From Methylomonas rosea (lineage in GTDB: Bacteria > Pseudomonadota > Gammaproteobacteria > Methylococcales > Methylomonadaceae), in NCBI RefSeq assembly GCF_024505055.1, contig NZ_JANIBL010000004.1, forward strand, positions 1-64,000: a DNA stretch of 64,000 nucleotides, given 5' to 3'. Positions within the stretch are counted from its first letter, which is position 1. Each line of letters starts with the position of its first letter. The notes beneath the pieces are model-generated. The model worked only from the letters and a program-made list of their open reading frames with translations. It made no database searches and had not been told where the DNA came from. Shown here piece after piece: positions 53,925 to 62,511 of the stretch. The translations under genes were made by a program, and so were the position numbers.

Positions 53925-55772
53925 TTATTTTTCCAGGTAGGTATAAGCGTTCAATCCGGCCAGCAGTTCCTGCTCGAAAGTCTGCTTTTGTTCGGCCGAC
54001 AATCCGCTGCCATCGAGCTTTTGCCGATAGGCTGTTTTTAAGGCTTCGGTATTGATATGCACGTAGTCCAGCAACTCGCTGACATCCTCGCCTTCCATGA
54101 AATCGCCGAAGCGATAGCCCTGCTCGTCCAGTTCGATATTAATCGAATGAGTATCGCCGAACAGATTGTGCATATCTCCCAAAATTTCTTGATAAGCGCC
54201 GACCATGAAAAAGCCGATCAGATAATCCTGATCTTCCGCGATAGTATGCAGCGGCATGGTATTGGCGATGTTCTGATGATCGACGTATTGGTCGATACGG
54301 CCGTCGGAGTCGCAGGTTAAATCCTGTAAAACCGCGCGCCGGGTGGGTTGCTGTCCCAGCTGATGAATGGGCATGATCGGAAAAATCTGGTCTATGCCCC
54401 AAATGTCCGGCATCGATTGAAACAAGGAAAAATTACAGAACACCTTGTCCGCCAGCTTTTCGTCCAGTTCCTGCAAAATTTCCCGGTGATGGTGATTGTC
54501 CAGGTTCAACTCGCGCTGAATCTGCTGGCATAAACTCACATAGTGCTTTTCCGCTTCGGCCAATTCGGTCAACGACAAATCGCCCTGCACGAACTTGGCG
54601 CGGGCTTCGGCCATGTTAAATTGGGCATTGTGATAAGCCTCGGCGATATTTTGCCCGGCTATTTCCACCGGCATGGCAGCACCTTGCAGGCTTTCCACTT
54701 CGGTGACATTGGTAATCAACACCGCATGATGCGCCGTAATAGCCCGGCCGGATTCGGTGATGATATTAGGCTGCTGCAAACCGTGTTGTTGACTAACCTC
54801 CGCGAAGGCGCGGACGATGTTTTCCGCATACTCGTTCACGCTGTAATTGATCGAACATTCGCGCCGTGAGCCGCTGCCATCGTAATCCACACCCAAGCCA
54901 CCGCCGGCATCCACAGTCGTAATGTTGGCGCCGAGTTTATGCAATTGCAGATAAAACTGACCAGCTTCTTTCAAAGCCAGCTTGATGTCGTGGATATTGG
55001 CAATCTGCGAGCCCATATGAAAGTGCATCAGCTGCAAACAATTCAGCATATTCAATTGCCGCAAGCGGGCGATCAGCTGCAATACTTCGCTGGCATGCAA
55101 GCCAAACTTGGATTTTTCGCCGCCGCTGTTTTGCCATTTGCCGGCGCTGATGGTCGATAAGCGCACCCGCAAACCGATCAAAGGCGTAACTTGCAGCTTG
55201 GCGGCTTCTTCGATGATCATCTCTAGTTCAGAAGGCTTTTCGATGACGATGAACACCGACAAGCCCATCAACTGGCCCATCAAGGCCATACGGATGTAAA
55301 ACCGGTCTTTGTAGCCGTTGCAGACAATGGTACCGCCGCGTTTTGCCAAACCCAAAATTGCCAGCAATTCCGGTTTGCTGCCGGCTTCCAGGCCGATATG
55401 CTCGGCGGAGACGATGCTTTCTACCACATTGCCTTGCTGATTGACCTTGATCGGATAGACCGGCGTGTAATGGCCGCTGTAATGATTAGTAGCTCTGGCC
55501 TGATCGAATGCCTGCTGTAGCTGGCGGATGCGGTCGCGCAGAATATCGGTAAAACGCAACAATACCGGAAAGTTCAAACCCTTGTCCCGCAAGGCCTGGG
55601 CGATGTCGAATAAATCGATTTCGGTGACGCAATCCGCTTGCGGTTTCACGCAGACATGGCCTTGGTCATTAATCGAAAAATAACCGTTACCCCATTGCTG
55701 GATAGCGTAAAGCTGCTTGGACTGTTCAATCGACCAGGGTTGTGTTCGCACGCGTTCTACTCGGACTGTCAT
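53925..55772 (-). CDS. speA: Biosynthetic arginine decarboxylase
   Basis: SpeA decarboxylates arginine to agmatine with PLP, the first step of the agmatine route to putrescine. The 615-residue protein has the alanine-racemase-like PLP barrel with Lys109 in YPIKVNQQ. The family's insert and C-terminal region follow, and length is close to the E. coli enzyme. It is divergent from speE across a 62-base gap. SpeA gives agmatine, yet no agmatinase (speB) or agmatine deiminase gene is in the window, so the next step must lie elsewhere. Confidence 0.93.
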   Translation of the reverse strand: MTVRVERVRTQPWSIEQSKQLYAIQQWGNGYFSINDQGHVCVKPQADCVTEIDLFDIAQALRDKGLNFPVLLRFTDILRDRIRQLQQAFDQARATNHYSGHYTPVYPIKVNQQGNVVESIVSAEHIGLEAGSKPELLAILGLAKRGGTIVCNGYKDRFYIRMALMGQLMGLSVFIVIEKPSELEMIIEEAAKLQVTPLIGLRVRLSTISAGKWQNSGGEKSKFGLHASEVLQLIARLRQLNMLNCLQLMHFHMGSQIANIHDIKLALKEAGQFYLQLHKLGANITTVDAGGGLGVDYDGSGSRRECSINYSVNEYAENIVRAFAEVSQQHGLQQPNIITESGRAITAHHAVLITNVTEVESLQGAAMPVEIAGQNIAEAYHNAQFNMAEARAKFVQGDLSLTELAEAEKHYVSLCQQIQRELNLDNHHHREILQELDEKLADKVFCNFSLFQSMPDIWGIDQIFPIMPIHQLGQQPTRRAVLQDLTCDSDGRIDQYVDHQNIANTMPLHTIAEDQDYLIGFFMVGAYQEILGDMHNLFGDTHSINIELDEQGYRFGDFMEGEDVSELLDYVHINTEALKTAYRQKLDGSGLSAEQKQTFEQELLAGLNAYTYLEK

Positions 55773-55834
55773 AAAGAGGTAGAAATTCTAAAGTATAATG
55801 ATGAACGTTATATGACTTTTTACAGGACTTCATC

Positions 55835-56680
55835 ATGCTCGACGACCAATGGTTCAGCGAAGCGCAAACCGCTACCGGCACTGCTTTCTCACTAAAAATC
55901 ACCCGTAAACTCCACGAGGAGCAATCCGAATTTCAGTTTCTGGAAATCTACGAAACCGAACAGTTCGGTAATCTGATGGTGATCGATGGCTGCACCATGG
56001 TCTCCACCCGCGATAATTTCTTTTATCACGAGATGATCAGCCATCCGGTATTGTTCACCCATCCCAATCCAAAAAACGTATTGATTATCGGCGGCGGTGA
56101 CTGCGGCACCCTGCGCGAAGTATTGAAACATCCCGGCGTTGAATCAGCGGTGCAAATCGACATCGACGAGCGCGTCACCCGCTTGGCGGAAATCTATTTT
56201 CCGGAACTGTGCGAGTCCAATAACGATCCACGCGCCGATCTGAAATTCATCGACGGCATAAAATGGGTTAAAGACGCTGCGCCGAACAGCGTGGACATCA
56301 TCATCGTCGACAGCACCGACCCGGTCGGCCCTGCGGAAGGCTTGTTCTGTGCCGATTTTTATAAAGATTGCTACAAAGCCTTAAGCGAGAACGGTATCGT
56401 GGTGCAACAAAGCGAATCTGCCTTGCTGCATATGAAAATCCTGAAGGAAATGCGCGAGGAAATGAAAGCAGGCGGATTTGCAAACTTCCAAACCGTATTC
56501 TTCCCGCAATGTATTTACCCGTCCGGCTGGTGGAGCGCGACGATGGCCAGTAAAGCCGACTTGTCAACATTCCGCGAGCAGGATGCTGCCAACAAGGGCT
56601 TTGATACTGTCTACTACAACAGCGACATCCACAAAGCCAGCCTAGCCATGCCGGAGTTTTTCAAAAAAGCCTTCGCTTAA
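55835..56680 (+). CDS. speE: Spermidine synthase (polyamine aminopropyltransferase)
   Basis: SpeE transfers an aminopropyl group from decarboxylated S-adenosylmethionine to putrescine. The 281-residue protein has the MTA/dcAdoMet loop GGGDCGTLREVLKH (about 86-99) and the catalytic DSTDPVGPAEGLF motif (about 155-167) with the conserved Asp. An AGGA ribosome site lies seven bases upstream. The gap to speA contains TATAAT at 55794-55799, likely the -10 for speE, though no good -35 is seen at 17 bases. Decarboxylase speD is absent here. Confidence 0.93.
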   Translation: MLDDQWFSEAQTATGTAFSLKITRKLHEEQSEFQFLEIYETEQFGNLMVIDGCTMVSTRDNFFYHEMISHPVLFTHPNPKNVLIIGGGDCGTLREVLKHPGVESAVQIDIDERVTRLAEIYFPELCESNNDPRADLKFIDGIKWVKDAAPNSVDIIIVDSTDPVGPAEGLFCADFYKDCYKALSENGIVVQQSESALLHMKILKEMREEMKAGGFANFQTVFFPQCIYPSGWWSATMASKADLSTFREQDAANKGFDTVYYNSDIHKASLAMPEFFKKAFA

Positions 56681-56690
56681 ACCGGAAACG

Positions 56691-56716
56691 AGCCGAAGCG
56701 GATCCGCGCTTCGGCT
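56691..56716 (+). terminator. Hairpin after speE
   Basis: A perfect ten-base stem AGCCGAAGCG/CGCTTCGGCT with a six-base loop, 11 bases after the speE stop. There is no U run, so it is either a weak terminator or an RNA-stabilising stem. Confidence 0.45.
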
Positions 56717-56938
56717 GCCGCCGAGCAGTATTTCACGCCGCACAGCACTCTCAAACCGCTTCACTACCTTAAGCTCGACATCACTGACCTTGATAGCTGT
56801 CGGACTATCTGAGACACTACAAATCGTAAGGTTGCACCTACAGCGCTTACCCGCTCGACGACATAATCTTGCGGCTGGCCGAACAATCCCAAAAGCTTAT
56901 TTCAACACCCTCGCCAGGAGATGATTAGGAATCAACCG

Positions 56939-57853
56939 ATGACCACGCCTCCTGACAAAACCCAGTTAATCTTGTCCAACACCTTAGTCGGCAAATTATC
57001 CGAAAACGGTCGCGACCTTTCGGAGCTGGAGCCTTATTTAGTGGTTTTATCCGGTAGCGAACAAGGCAAGCAATTTAAATTACATAATCACCAACATGTG
57101 CTGGGCCGCGAACCGGCCGTGGATATTCTGATTCCCGATCCGAAAGTCTCCCGGCGCCACAGCATGCTATCGGTGAACAGCCAGCATATCCTGCTCGAAG
57201 ACTTAAATTCCACCAACGGCACTTACGTCAACGGCAAGCGCGTCGCAAAACATAAACTCGAACTGCTCGACAGAATCCGGCTGGGCGACACCTACCTAAA
57301 AATCGATTACAAACGCTTCAACGAAGCCAAATCCGAACAGGCACTTTACGCGGCGGCGAATCTGGATTCGATGACCAACATTCTTAACCGCAACGCCTTC
57401 ATGTTGCGTGCGCAACAGGAGTTGTCTTTTTGTAAACGCAACGAAACCCGCTTGACCGTGATGATGTGCGACGCCGATCATTTCAAGCGAACCAACGACA
57501 ACTTCGGCCACCTCGCCGGCGATCAAGTCCTTAAGGAATTGGCGAAAATTCTGAATGCGGAAATGCGCCAAGAGGACTTTCTGGCCCGTTACGGCGGTGA
57601 AGAATTCATCATGTTATTGCGGGAGATTTCCAGCGATGCCGCAGCCGCTTTGGCGGAACGCATCAGACTGACGGTGATGCAGCATACGTTTCAATACCAA
57701 AATCAGCAGATACCTGCCACCATTTCGATTGGCGTCTGCTCGTGCCGGGTAGTCACCGACACATCCCTGGAAGCTATCATTCAAGCGGCCGACGACGCCC
57801 TTTACCGCGCCAAGAAAAACGGCCGAAATCGCGTAGAAATCAACACCCAATAA
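56939..57853 (+). CDS. FHA domain-GGDEF diguanylate cyclase
   Basis: A 304-residue cytoplasmic protein. An FHA phosphothreonine-binding domain (about 35-125) carries the GREP, SRRH (71-74) and STNGTYVNG (91-99) motifs. A diguanylate cyclase domain (about 142-300) follows, with active-site motif GGEEF (219-223) and inhibitory site RQED (210-213) spaced five residues before it. It should therefore make c-di-GMP and be product-inhibited. The FHA domain suggests control by a serine/threonine kinase. The ATG at 56939 with AGGA eight bases upstream is preferred over an ATG at 56921. The gene has its own 258-base upstream gap. Confidence 0.9.
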   Translation: MTTPPDKTQLILSNTLVGKLSENGRDLSELEPYLVVLSGSEQGKQFKLHNHQHVLGREPAVDILIPDPKVSRRHSMLSVNSQHILLEDLNSTNGTYVNGKRVAKHKLELLDRIRLGDTYLKIDYKRFNEAKSEQALYAAANLDSMTNILNRNAFMLRAQQELSFCKRNETRLTVMMCDADHFKRTNDNFGHLAGDQVLKELAKILNAEMRQEDFLARYGGEEFIMLLREISSDAAAALAERIRLTVMQHTFQYQNQQIPATISIGVCSCRVVTDTSLEAIIQAADDALYRAKKNGRNRVEINTQ

Positions 57854-58014
57854 CTTTGATTTGCAAACCAGGCAAAACAAACATCTGGTCGCATAAGGTA
57901 TTTGCATTTCTCTGCGCCGTGCGTTACTGTCGGACTTCCAGTGTTTTCGGCATTCTGCTGCTATGCTTAGCACGTCAGTAGAATTAAATTTGTAACACCA
58001 CGGGAGTACCTAAC

Positions 58015-58452
58015 ATGAATAAAAATAAATTCCTCACCACCTGCTTACTGTCAGGTGCATTACTGGCAAGCCAAACGGCACATGCGGACGAAAACCATCC
58101 GGGTTATCTGGCGGGGTTTACTTCCAGAGTCAGCCAAGGCTTCGCTAACACCACTTTCAGTTTTATCGAAATCCCTAAAAACGTGGTCAACATCACTCAC
58201 GACCAAAACATCCTGCTTGGTTCGAGTTGGGGCGTGTTACGTGGCGTGGCTCACACGGTCAGCCGCACCCTGATAGGCGTGGCGGAGCTGATTGCCTCGC
58301 CGATACCCACCGATGAATTTATCTCTCCGCCATACGTCTGGGACCGTTTTAGCGAAGATACCCGTTACTTCGGCCTGCATTTCCCCGGTTACTGGACTCA
58401 TTACGGCCCGCTGGATCACGGTTATTCCGACACGCTGGACCATGGCAAGTAA
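58015..58452 (+). CDS. Exosortase system-associated protein (TIGR04073-like)
   Basis: A 145-residue exported protein with a signal peptide ending near residue 25 (AHADEN). The remainder matches the TIGR04073 family pattern: a conserved FANTTFSFIEIPKNVVNIT segment, a hydrophobic-aromatic middle (GVLRGVAHTVSRTLIG) and a Pro-rich end with FPGYWTHYGP. The family accompanies exosortase/PEP-CTERM sorting systems, and its role is not known. A GGGAG site lies eight bases before the ATG. No exosortase or PEP-CTERM protein is seen in the window. Confidence 0.75.
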   Translation: MNKNKFLTTCLLSGALLASQTAHADENHPGYLAGFTSRVSQGFANTTFSFIEIPKNVVNITHDQNILLGSSWGVLRGVAHTVSRTLIGVAELIASPIPTDEFISPPYVWDRFSEDTRYFGLHFPGYWTHYGPLDHGYSDTLDHGK

Positions 58453-58487
58453 CGCGGACGATACCGCTCGATTTAGAGGATAAGATC

Positions 58488-59183
58488 ATGAAAAAAAAAT
58501 ACGTATACATCCCGCTTGCCGTTCTGGCTCTATCGCTGACCGCCTGTTCCACGCCCAAAAAAGATGTGGCTGGACTCAGCGCTGAAATTGATGCCGCATC
58601 CAAAGGCCATTACGGTCAAGCCTTGCTCCACGCCTCAAAGGCTGAACAAGATTTAAAGTCGGCTAACCATGTACTGAAGCATTGGCAAAACGATTACTAC
58701 TGGAACATAGACGAGAGCCTAAAAGCGCAGGAGGCTGCAAAATCAGCCGCGGCACACATTTTGGCCTCGGAAAAAGAGTATTGCCAGTGGCTGACCGAGG
58801 CGCATTCACAAAACCATCATCACGTGGAAACGATTCATGAAACCGTAGCCTACTTCAAAACCGGTAGCCACGTGCCGTTTAAAACCAAGGAAGATACCAT
58901 CAGTCATATCGGTCACTTTTTACACGACCACCCCGACTCAACAGCTACTGTAACGGCTTCTACCGACACAGTCGGCAAACCAGCCGCTAACCAGGCGCTG
59001 TCGGAAAGAAGAGCTAAATCCGTTAGCGAACTGCTGATTAAAAATGGCGCCAGAGCCTCGCAACTGGTCTCCAAAGCTATCGGCGAAGCCGGCGGCCCAG
59101 ATAACACGGCGGATCAGAATCACCGCGTTGCCGTGGTTATTTCCGCGCATCCCGACTATCTCGACTGCCCTAAACTGAAGTAA
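58488..59183 (+). CDS. OmpA-like C-terminal domain lipoprotein
   Basis: A 231-residue outer-membrane lipoprotein with lipobox LTAC ending at about Cys20. A helical charged region (about 25-130) follows, then a C-terminal OmpA/MotB-like peptidoglycan-binding domain (about 145-225) recognised by DHPDSTATVTASTDTVG, ANQALSERRAKSV and a NHRVAVV end. The arginine of the usual NRRV motif is replaced by His (NHRV), which may weaken binding. It starts 35 bases after the TIGR04073-type gene and is probably cotranscribed. The role is likely cell-envelope anchoring. Confidence 0.78.
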   Translation: MKKKYVYIPLAVLALSLTACSTPKKDVAGLSAEIDAASKGHYGQALLHASKAEQDLKSANHVLKHWQNDYYWNIDESLKAQEAAKSAAAHILASEKEYCQWLTEAHSQNHHHVETIHETVAYFKTGSHVPFKTKEDTISHIGHFLHDHPDSTATVTASTDTVGKPAANQALSERRAKSVSELLIKNGARASQLVSKAIGEAGGPDNTADQNHRVAVVISAHPDYLDCPKLK

Positions 59184-59193
59184 GTCCAACCCG

Positions 59194-59256
59194 CCCTGCT
59201 AGCGGCAGGGTGCTTGGCGGCAGAGATTCAATAACATCGATTATCGAATCTCTGCC
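59194..59256. terminator. Two hairpins between convergent genes
   Basis: First CCCTGC/GCAGGG (59194-59210), then a perfect 11-base stem GGCAGAGATTC/GAATCTCTGCC (59219-59256) with an AT-rich 16-base loop. Neither has a long T run. They lie between the OmpA-like gene and the small lipoprotein gene, so they may end both transcripts. Confidence 0.5.
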
Positions 59257-59261
59257 CCACA

Positions 59262-59465
59262 TCACATCTGGTCTGCCTGCTGTTTCCGCCGGTCCGCACT
59301 TTCAAAAATCTGCTTTTCCGCATCTCTGGCCTGATCCATGGGTTGCTTGATTGCATCCGCAAGCGGCGGCTGCACTGCTGCCGGCGGATTAGCCTTATCG
59401 GTCGGCGCCGAGTCGCAAGCCGGCAAACCGCAAGCCACTAGTAAAAAAATCAAAGTGTTTTTCAT
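59262..59465 (-). CDS. Small lipoprotein of unknown function
   Basis: A 67-residue protein with a signal peptide and lipobox LPAC (Cys17), followed by a Pro/Ala-rich stretch and a charged C-terminal helix. No family was recognised. The lipobox and charged end support a real small lipoprotein. It lies between convergent hairpins and the ComFB-type gene, with 71 bases separating it from that gene. Confidence 0.6.
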   Translation of the reverse strand: MKNTLIFLLVACGLPACDSAPTDKANPPAAVQPPLADAIKQPMDQARDAEKQIFESADRRKQQADQM

Positions 59466-59536
59466 GGATTTATAAAACCTATTCGGGGGCTATTGGACAT
59501 TACACTTCGGACTCAGCGGCCGGCGATGCCCAATAT

Positions 59537-59812
59537 TCAATCATTCCGGTGCTCGCGGGGCCTACGCAAAACCTGCTGTATCGCCTGCTCCACCGCCATA
59601 TCGACAGCACTGGCCATCTCCTGATATTGCTGCTCGCTGACGTTAATGCCCTTGTCGATGGTATTACGCACATAACACGGCGGTAATTTATTCAGCGCCA
59701 AACAGGCGACGTCTTCCTGAAATGCTTGACTGAACGGCTCGTCGGCCTGCTCGGCAAGCTTCCACAGCCGGTCTATCACCAATCGCTCGTAATAATTACT
59801 AATATTCAGCAT
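59537..59812 (-). CDS. ComFB-family protein
   Basis: A 91-residue soluble protein resembling the late competence development ComFB family. Visible features are NYYERLV near the start, the CLALNKLPPCYV segment and the EMASAVDMAVEQAI helix. ComFB proteins have been proposed as cyclic dinucleotide (c-di-GMP/c-di-AMP) receptors. ATG 59812 with AAGAGG five bases upstream is preferred over the longer start at 59833. An FHA-GGDEF diguanylate cyclase is 1.7 kb away on the other strand, which makes a c-di-GMP link plausible but not shown. Confidence 0.75.
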   Translation of the reverse strand: MLNISNYYERLVIDRLWKLAEQADEPFSQAFQEDVACLALNKLPPCYVRNTIDKGINVSEQQYQEMASAVDMAVEQAIQQVLRRPREHRND

Positions 59813-59920
59813 AAAGACCTCTTGGCATGACATTGGCTAAAATTGCTAGCTAAGCATAGCCGAGAATCCTTTCGGGCCTAGTCCATTCTTTCGTTTTAGT
59901 AGACGCAATAGAGCTTTGGA

Positions 59921-61120
59921 TCACTCCGCCCGTAAAGCTTCCAACGGATTCAATCTAGCGGCTTTGATGGCCGGCACCACGCCGGCCGCTATGCCTATAC
60001 CTAAGGAAATTGCAAAGGCGGTAACGATGTAGTTCCAGGCCAATTGCACCGGTAGCGCCGGAACGAAAGCGGCAGCGAGCTTCACCAGTGCCACGCCCAA
60101 CAAAACGCCTCCAGCCCCGCCGACCAAGCTCAGCAACATCGCTTCGCCGAGAAACAGGTTAAACACCATGCCACGCTCGGCACCGATGGCGCGCAACAAA
60201 CCAATCTCAGACACCCGTTCCGAAACGGCGATGGTCATGATGGTGAGAATACCGACCGAGCCCACCAGCAACGAGATACTACCCAGCGCCGCCACCGCCA
60301 AGGTCAATACGCTCAATACCGAATCCATTTTTTCCAGCATCTGGTTCTGAGTGACTATCGTAAAATCCTCGGCTCCGTGCCGCGCTATCAAACGGCGCTT
60401 GATAGCTTTTTCGACTGTTTCCGCGCTGGTTTCGCTGCTGTACAGCAAATCGATTTCCATCAAACTCTGCCGATCAAACATTTCCATGGCCTTGCCGCTG
60501 GCGATGAATACAGTGTCATCCAGGTCAAAACCCAACATCTGGCCTTTGGCCTGCATCACGCCGATGACCCGAAACCGGTCGCTGCCGATGCGAATCCGTT
60601 GTCCCAGCGGATTGGCATTGCCGAATAATTCGGCGCGCATCTTACTGCCCAATACCGCGAAAGCGCGCGGGTTATCGAGACCATCGTTAGGCAAAAAGCG
60701 GCCGCTATCGACTTTCAGCTGCCATACTTGCGGCAACGCGGCCCCCACCCCAAATACATTGGCGCGGCGCTGTTTAGTGCCGGCCTCGATCCGCGCATTG
60801 CCTTGTACCAGTGGCATCGCCGCCAGCACATGGTCCAGATTTTCCAGACTGGCGGCATCGGCTGTCGATAATGGCCGCACCGTGCTGATGGTAGCACCGG
60901 ATAAGCCAAAGGTAGTTGTTTTACCGGGATAAACCGCGATCAAATGCGTGCCGAACTGGGTAAATTCCGCTAGCACGAAACTATGAATACCACGGCCGAT
61001 GGAGGTCAAAATCACCACGGCGGCAATGCCGATAATCAAACCCAACGCCGTCAGCAGGGAACGTTGTTTATGACTACTAATGCTGCGTAGCGCCAGTTTG
61101 GCTAAATCCAGCCAATTCAT
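59921..61120 (-). CDS. MacB/FtsX-type ABC transporter permease
   Basis: A 399-residue membrane protein with the MacB layout: a first helix (about 22-44), a long periplasmic MacB_PCD domain (about 45-240), and three C-terminal helices (about 270-385). Family motifs are RSLLTALGLIIGIAA and, in the coupling region, SERVSEIGLLRAIGA. It follows a similar permease gene by one base, so the two are probably expressed together and may form a heterodimer. No ATP-binding partner or membrane-fusion protein is found next to them. Confidence 0.85.
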   Translation of the reverse strand: MNWLDLAKLALRSISSHKQRSLLTALGLIIGIAAVVILTSIGRGIHSFVLAEFTQFGTHLIAVYPGKTTTFGLSGATISTVRPLSTADAASLENLDHVLAAMPLVQGNARIEAGTKQRRANVFGVGAALPQVWQLKVDSGRFLPNDGLDNPRAFAVLGSKMRAELFGNANPLGQRIRIGSDRFRVIGVMQAKGQMLGFDLDDTVFIASGKAMEMFDRQSLMEIDLLYSSETSAETVEKAIKRRLIARHGAEDFTIVTQNQMLEKMDSVLSVLTLAVAALGSISLLVGSVGILTIMTIAVSERVSEIGLLRAIGAERGMVFNLFLGEAMLLSLVGGAGGVLLGVALVKLAAAFVPALPVQLAWNYIVTAFAISLGIGIAAGVVPAIKAARLNPLEALRAE

Positions 61121-61121
61121 C

Positions 61122-62327
61122 TTAGCGCCTCGCCAAAGCCGCGACCGGATCCAGCCGCGCCGCCTTGCGGGCCGGCATTACCCCGAAAATCAAGCCGGTG
61201 GCCAGCGCCACCGCCAAGGCCGACAATCGGGCCCAAAGCGGCAAAGCCAGCGGAAAATTCGGATACAGCCACTGCAATACCAAGATTCCGAACTGCCCTA
61301 TCACGCTGCCGACCAGCGCGCCAGCCAAAGACAGCAAGGCCGCTTCGCATAAAAACCAGCGTTGCAACTGGCTTTGCGTAGCGCCCAAGGCTTTCAACAA
61401 GCCAATCTCCGCCGTGCGTTGGCTGACGCTGACCAGCATCACATTCATCACCAACACGCCGGCCACCGCCAGACTGACCGCCGCAATACCGGCTACGGTA
61501 AAGGTCAATGCGGTAAGGATTTTGTCGAAGGTATTCACCACGCTGTCCTGGGTAATCACCGTCACATCGTCCTCGCCTTCATGACGTAGCTTGATGATAT
61601 TGCGGACTTCGTCAACGGCTTTATACATAGCGGCTTCCGAATGCGCCTCAATTAAAATCCGAAACAAGGAATGGCTGTCGAACAAGGCTTGCGCGGACGC
61701 AACTGGCACAATGATGAGTTCGTCGAAACCGGTGCCTATTGATTGACCTTCCTTGGCCAACACGCCAATCACTCGAAACCGCCGGTCGTTGATGCGCAGC
61801 CATTGGCCGACCGCTTGCTGGTGCGCGAACAATTCGTCACTGATGGTTTTGCCGATCACGCACACCGAGATTTCCTTATCGGCATCGGCCTCCGGCAGAA
61901 ATTGGCCTTGGGCCATCGTTAAATGCCGCACCCGCAGCAAAGCGTGCGTGGAGCCCATCACATTGGTTTCCCGCTCCAGACCGCCGACCGACACCGGCGC
62001 CGAGCCGATGCTGACCGGGGCAATCGCCGCCACCTGCCGGCTGCGAAACAAGGCGGCGGCATCGTCCAACGTTAGATCGCGCGGGGTTTCGCCGAACAGA
62101 GGCGGATGGCCGCCGGTGGTTTCGGTGCGACCGGGCAGCACGATGACCAGATGGGTGCCCAGCGATTCGAATTCGTGGACTACATAATTGCGGGCGCTGT
62201 CGCCCAATGCGGTCAACACATTTACGGCAGCCACGCCTATGCTCATCGCCAAAATAATCAGCGCGGCGCGAAGGGGCTGGGTCCGGATGGCTTTGCCGGC
62301 CTGAAGGAGTAAGTCTTTACTGAGCAT
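61122..62327 (-). CDS. MacB/FtsX-type ABC transporter permease
   Basis: A 401-residue paralogue of the downstream gene, with the same order: helix 1 (about 18-40), periplasmic MacB_PCD (about 40-240) and three C-terminal helices. Conserved segments include LRAALIILAMSIGVAAV and SQRTAEIGLLKALGA. The stop is one base before the next permease. The ATPase of this family (usually adjacent) is missing, so function and substrate remain unknown. Family members can export peptides or move lipoproteins. Confidence 0.85.
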   Translation of the reverse strand: MLSKDLLLQAGKAIRTQPLRAALIILAMSIGVAAVNVLTALGDSARNYVVHEFESLGTHLVIVLPGRTETTGGHPPLFGETPRDLTLDDAAALFRSRQVAAIAPVSIGSAPVSVGGLERETNVMGSTHALLRVRHLTMAQGQFLPEADADKEISVCVIGKTISDELFAHQQAVGQWLRINDRRFRVIGVLAKEGQSIGTGFDELIIVPVASAQALFDSHSLFRILIEAHSEAAMYKAVDEVRNIIKLRHEGEDDVTVITQDSVVNTFDKILTALTFTVAGIAAVSLAVAGVLVMNVMLVSVSQRTAEIGLLKALGATQSQLQRWFLCEAALLSLAGALVGSVIGQFGILVLQWLYPNFPLALPLWARLSALAVALATGLIFGVMPARKAARLDPVAALARR

Positions 62328-62511
62328 GGCGATTGGGTAGCAAGCTTATCCGGCAGTTTAGCCGGAACCGCCAACAATACCCAGCGAAAACGCTAGCGAT
62401 CAATAGGTTACAAAAGTAAAACCTTGAGCTTAGGTTTTCCGGCGGCTAAGCGGGGCCAGCCAGTGCGCGTCGGTGCAGCTCGGCGCACAGCCCCTACAGA
62501 ACCGCGACCAA

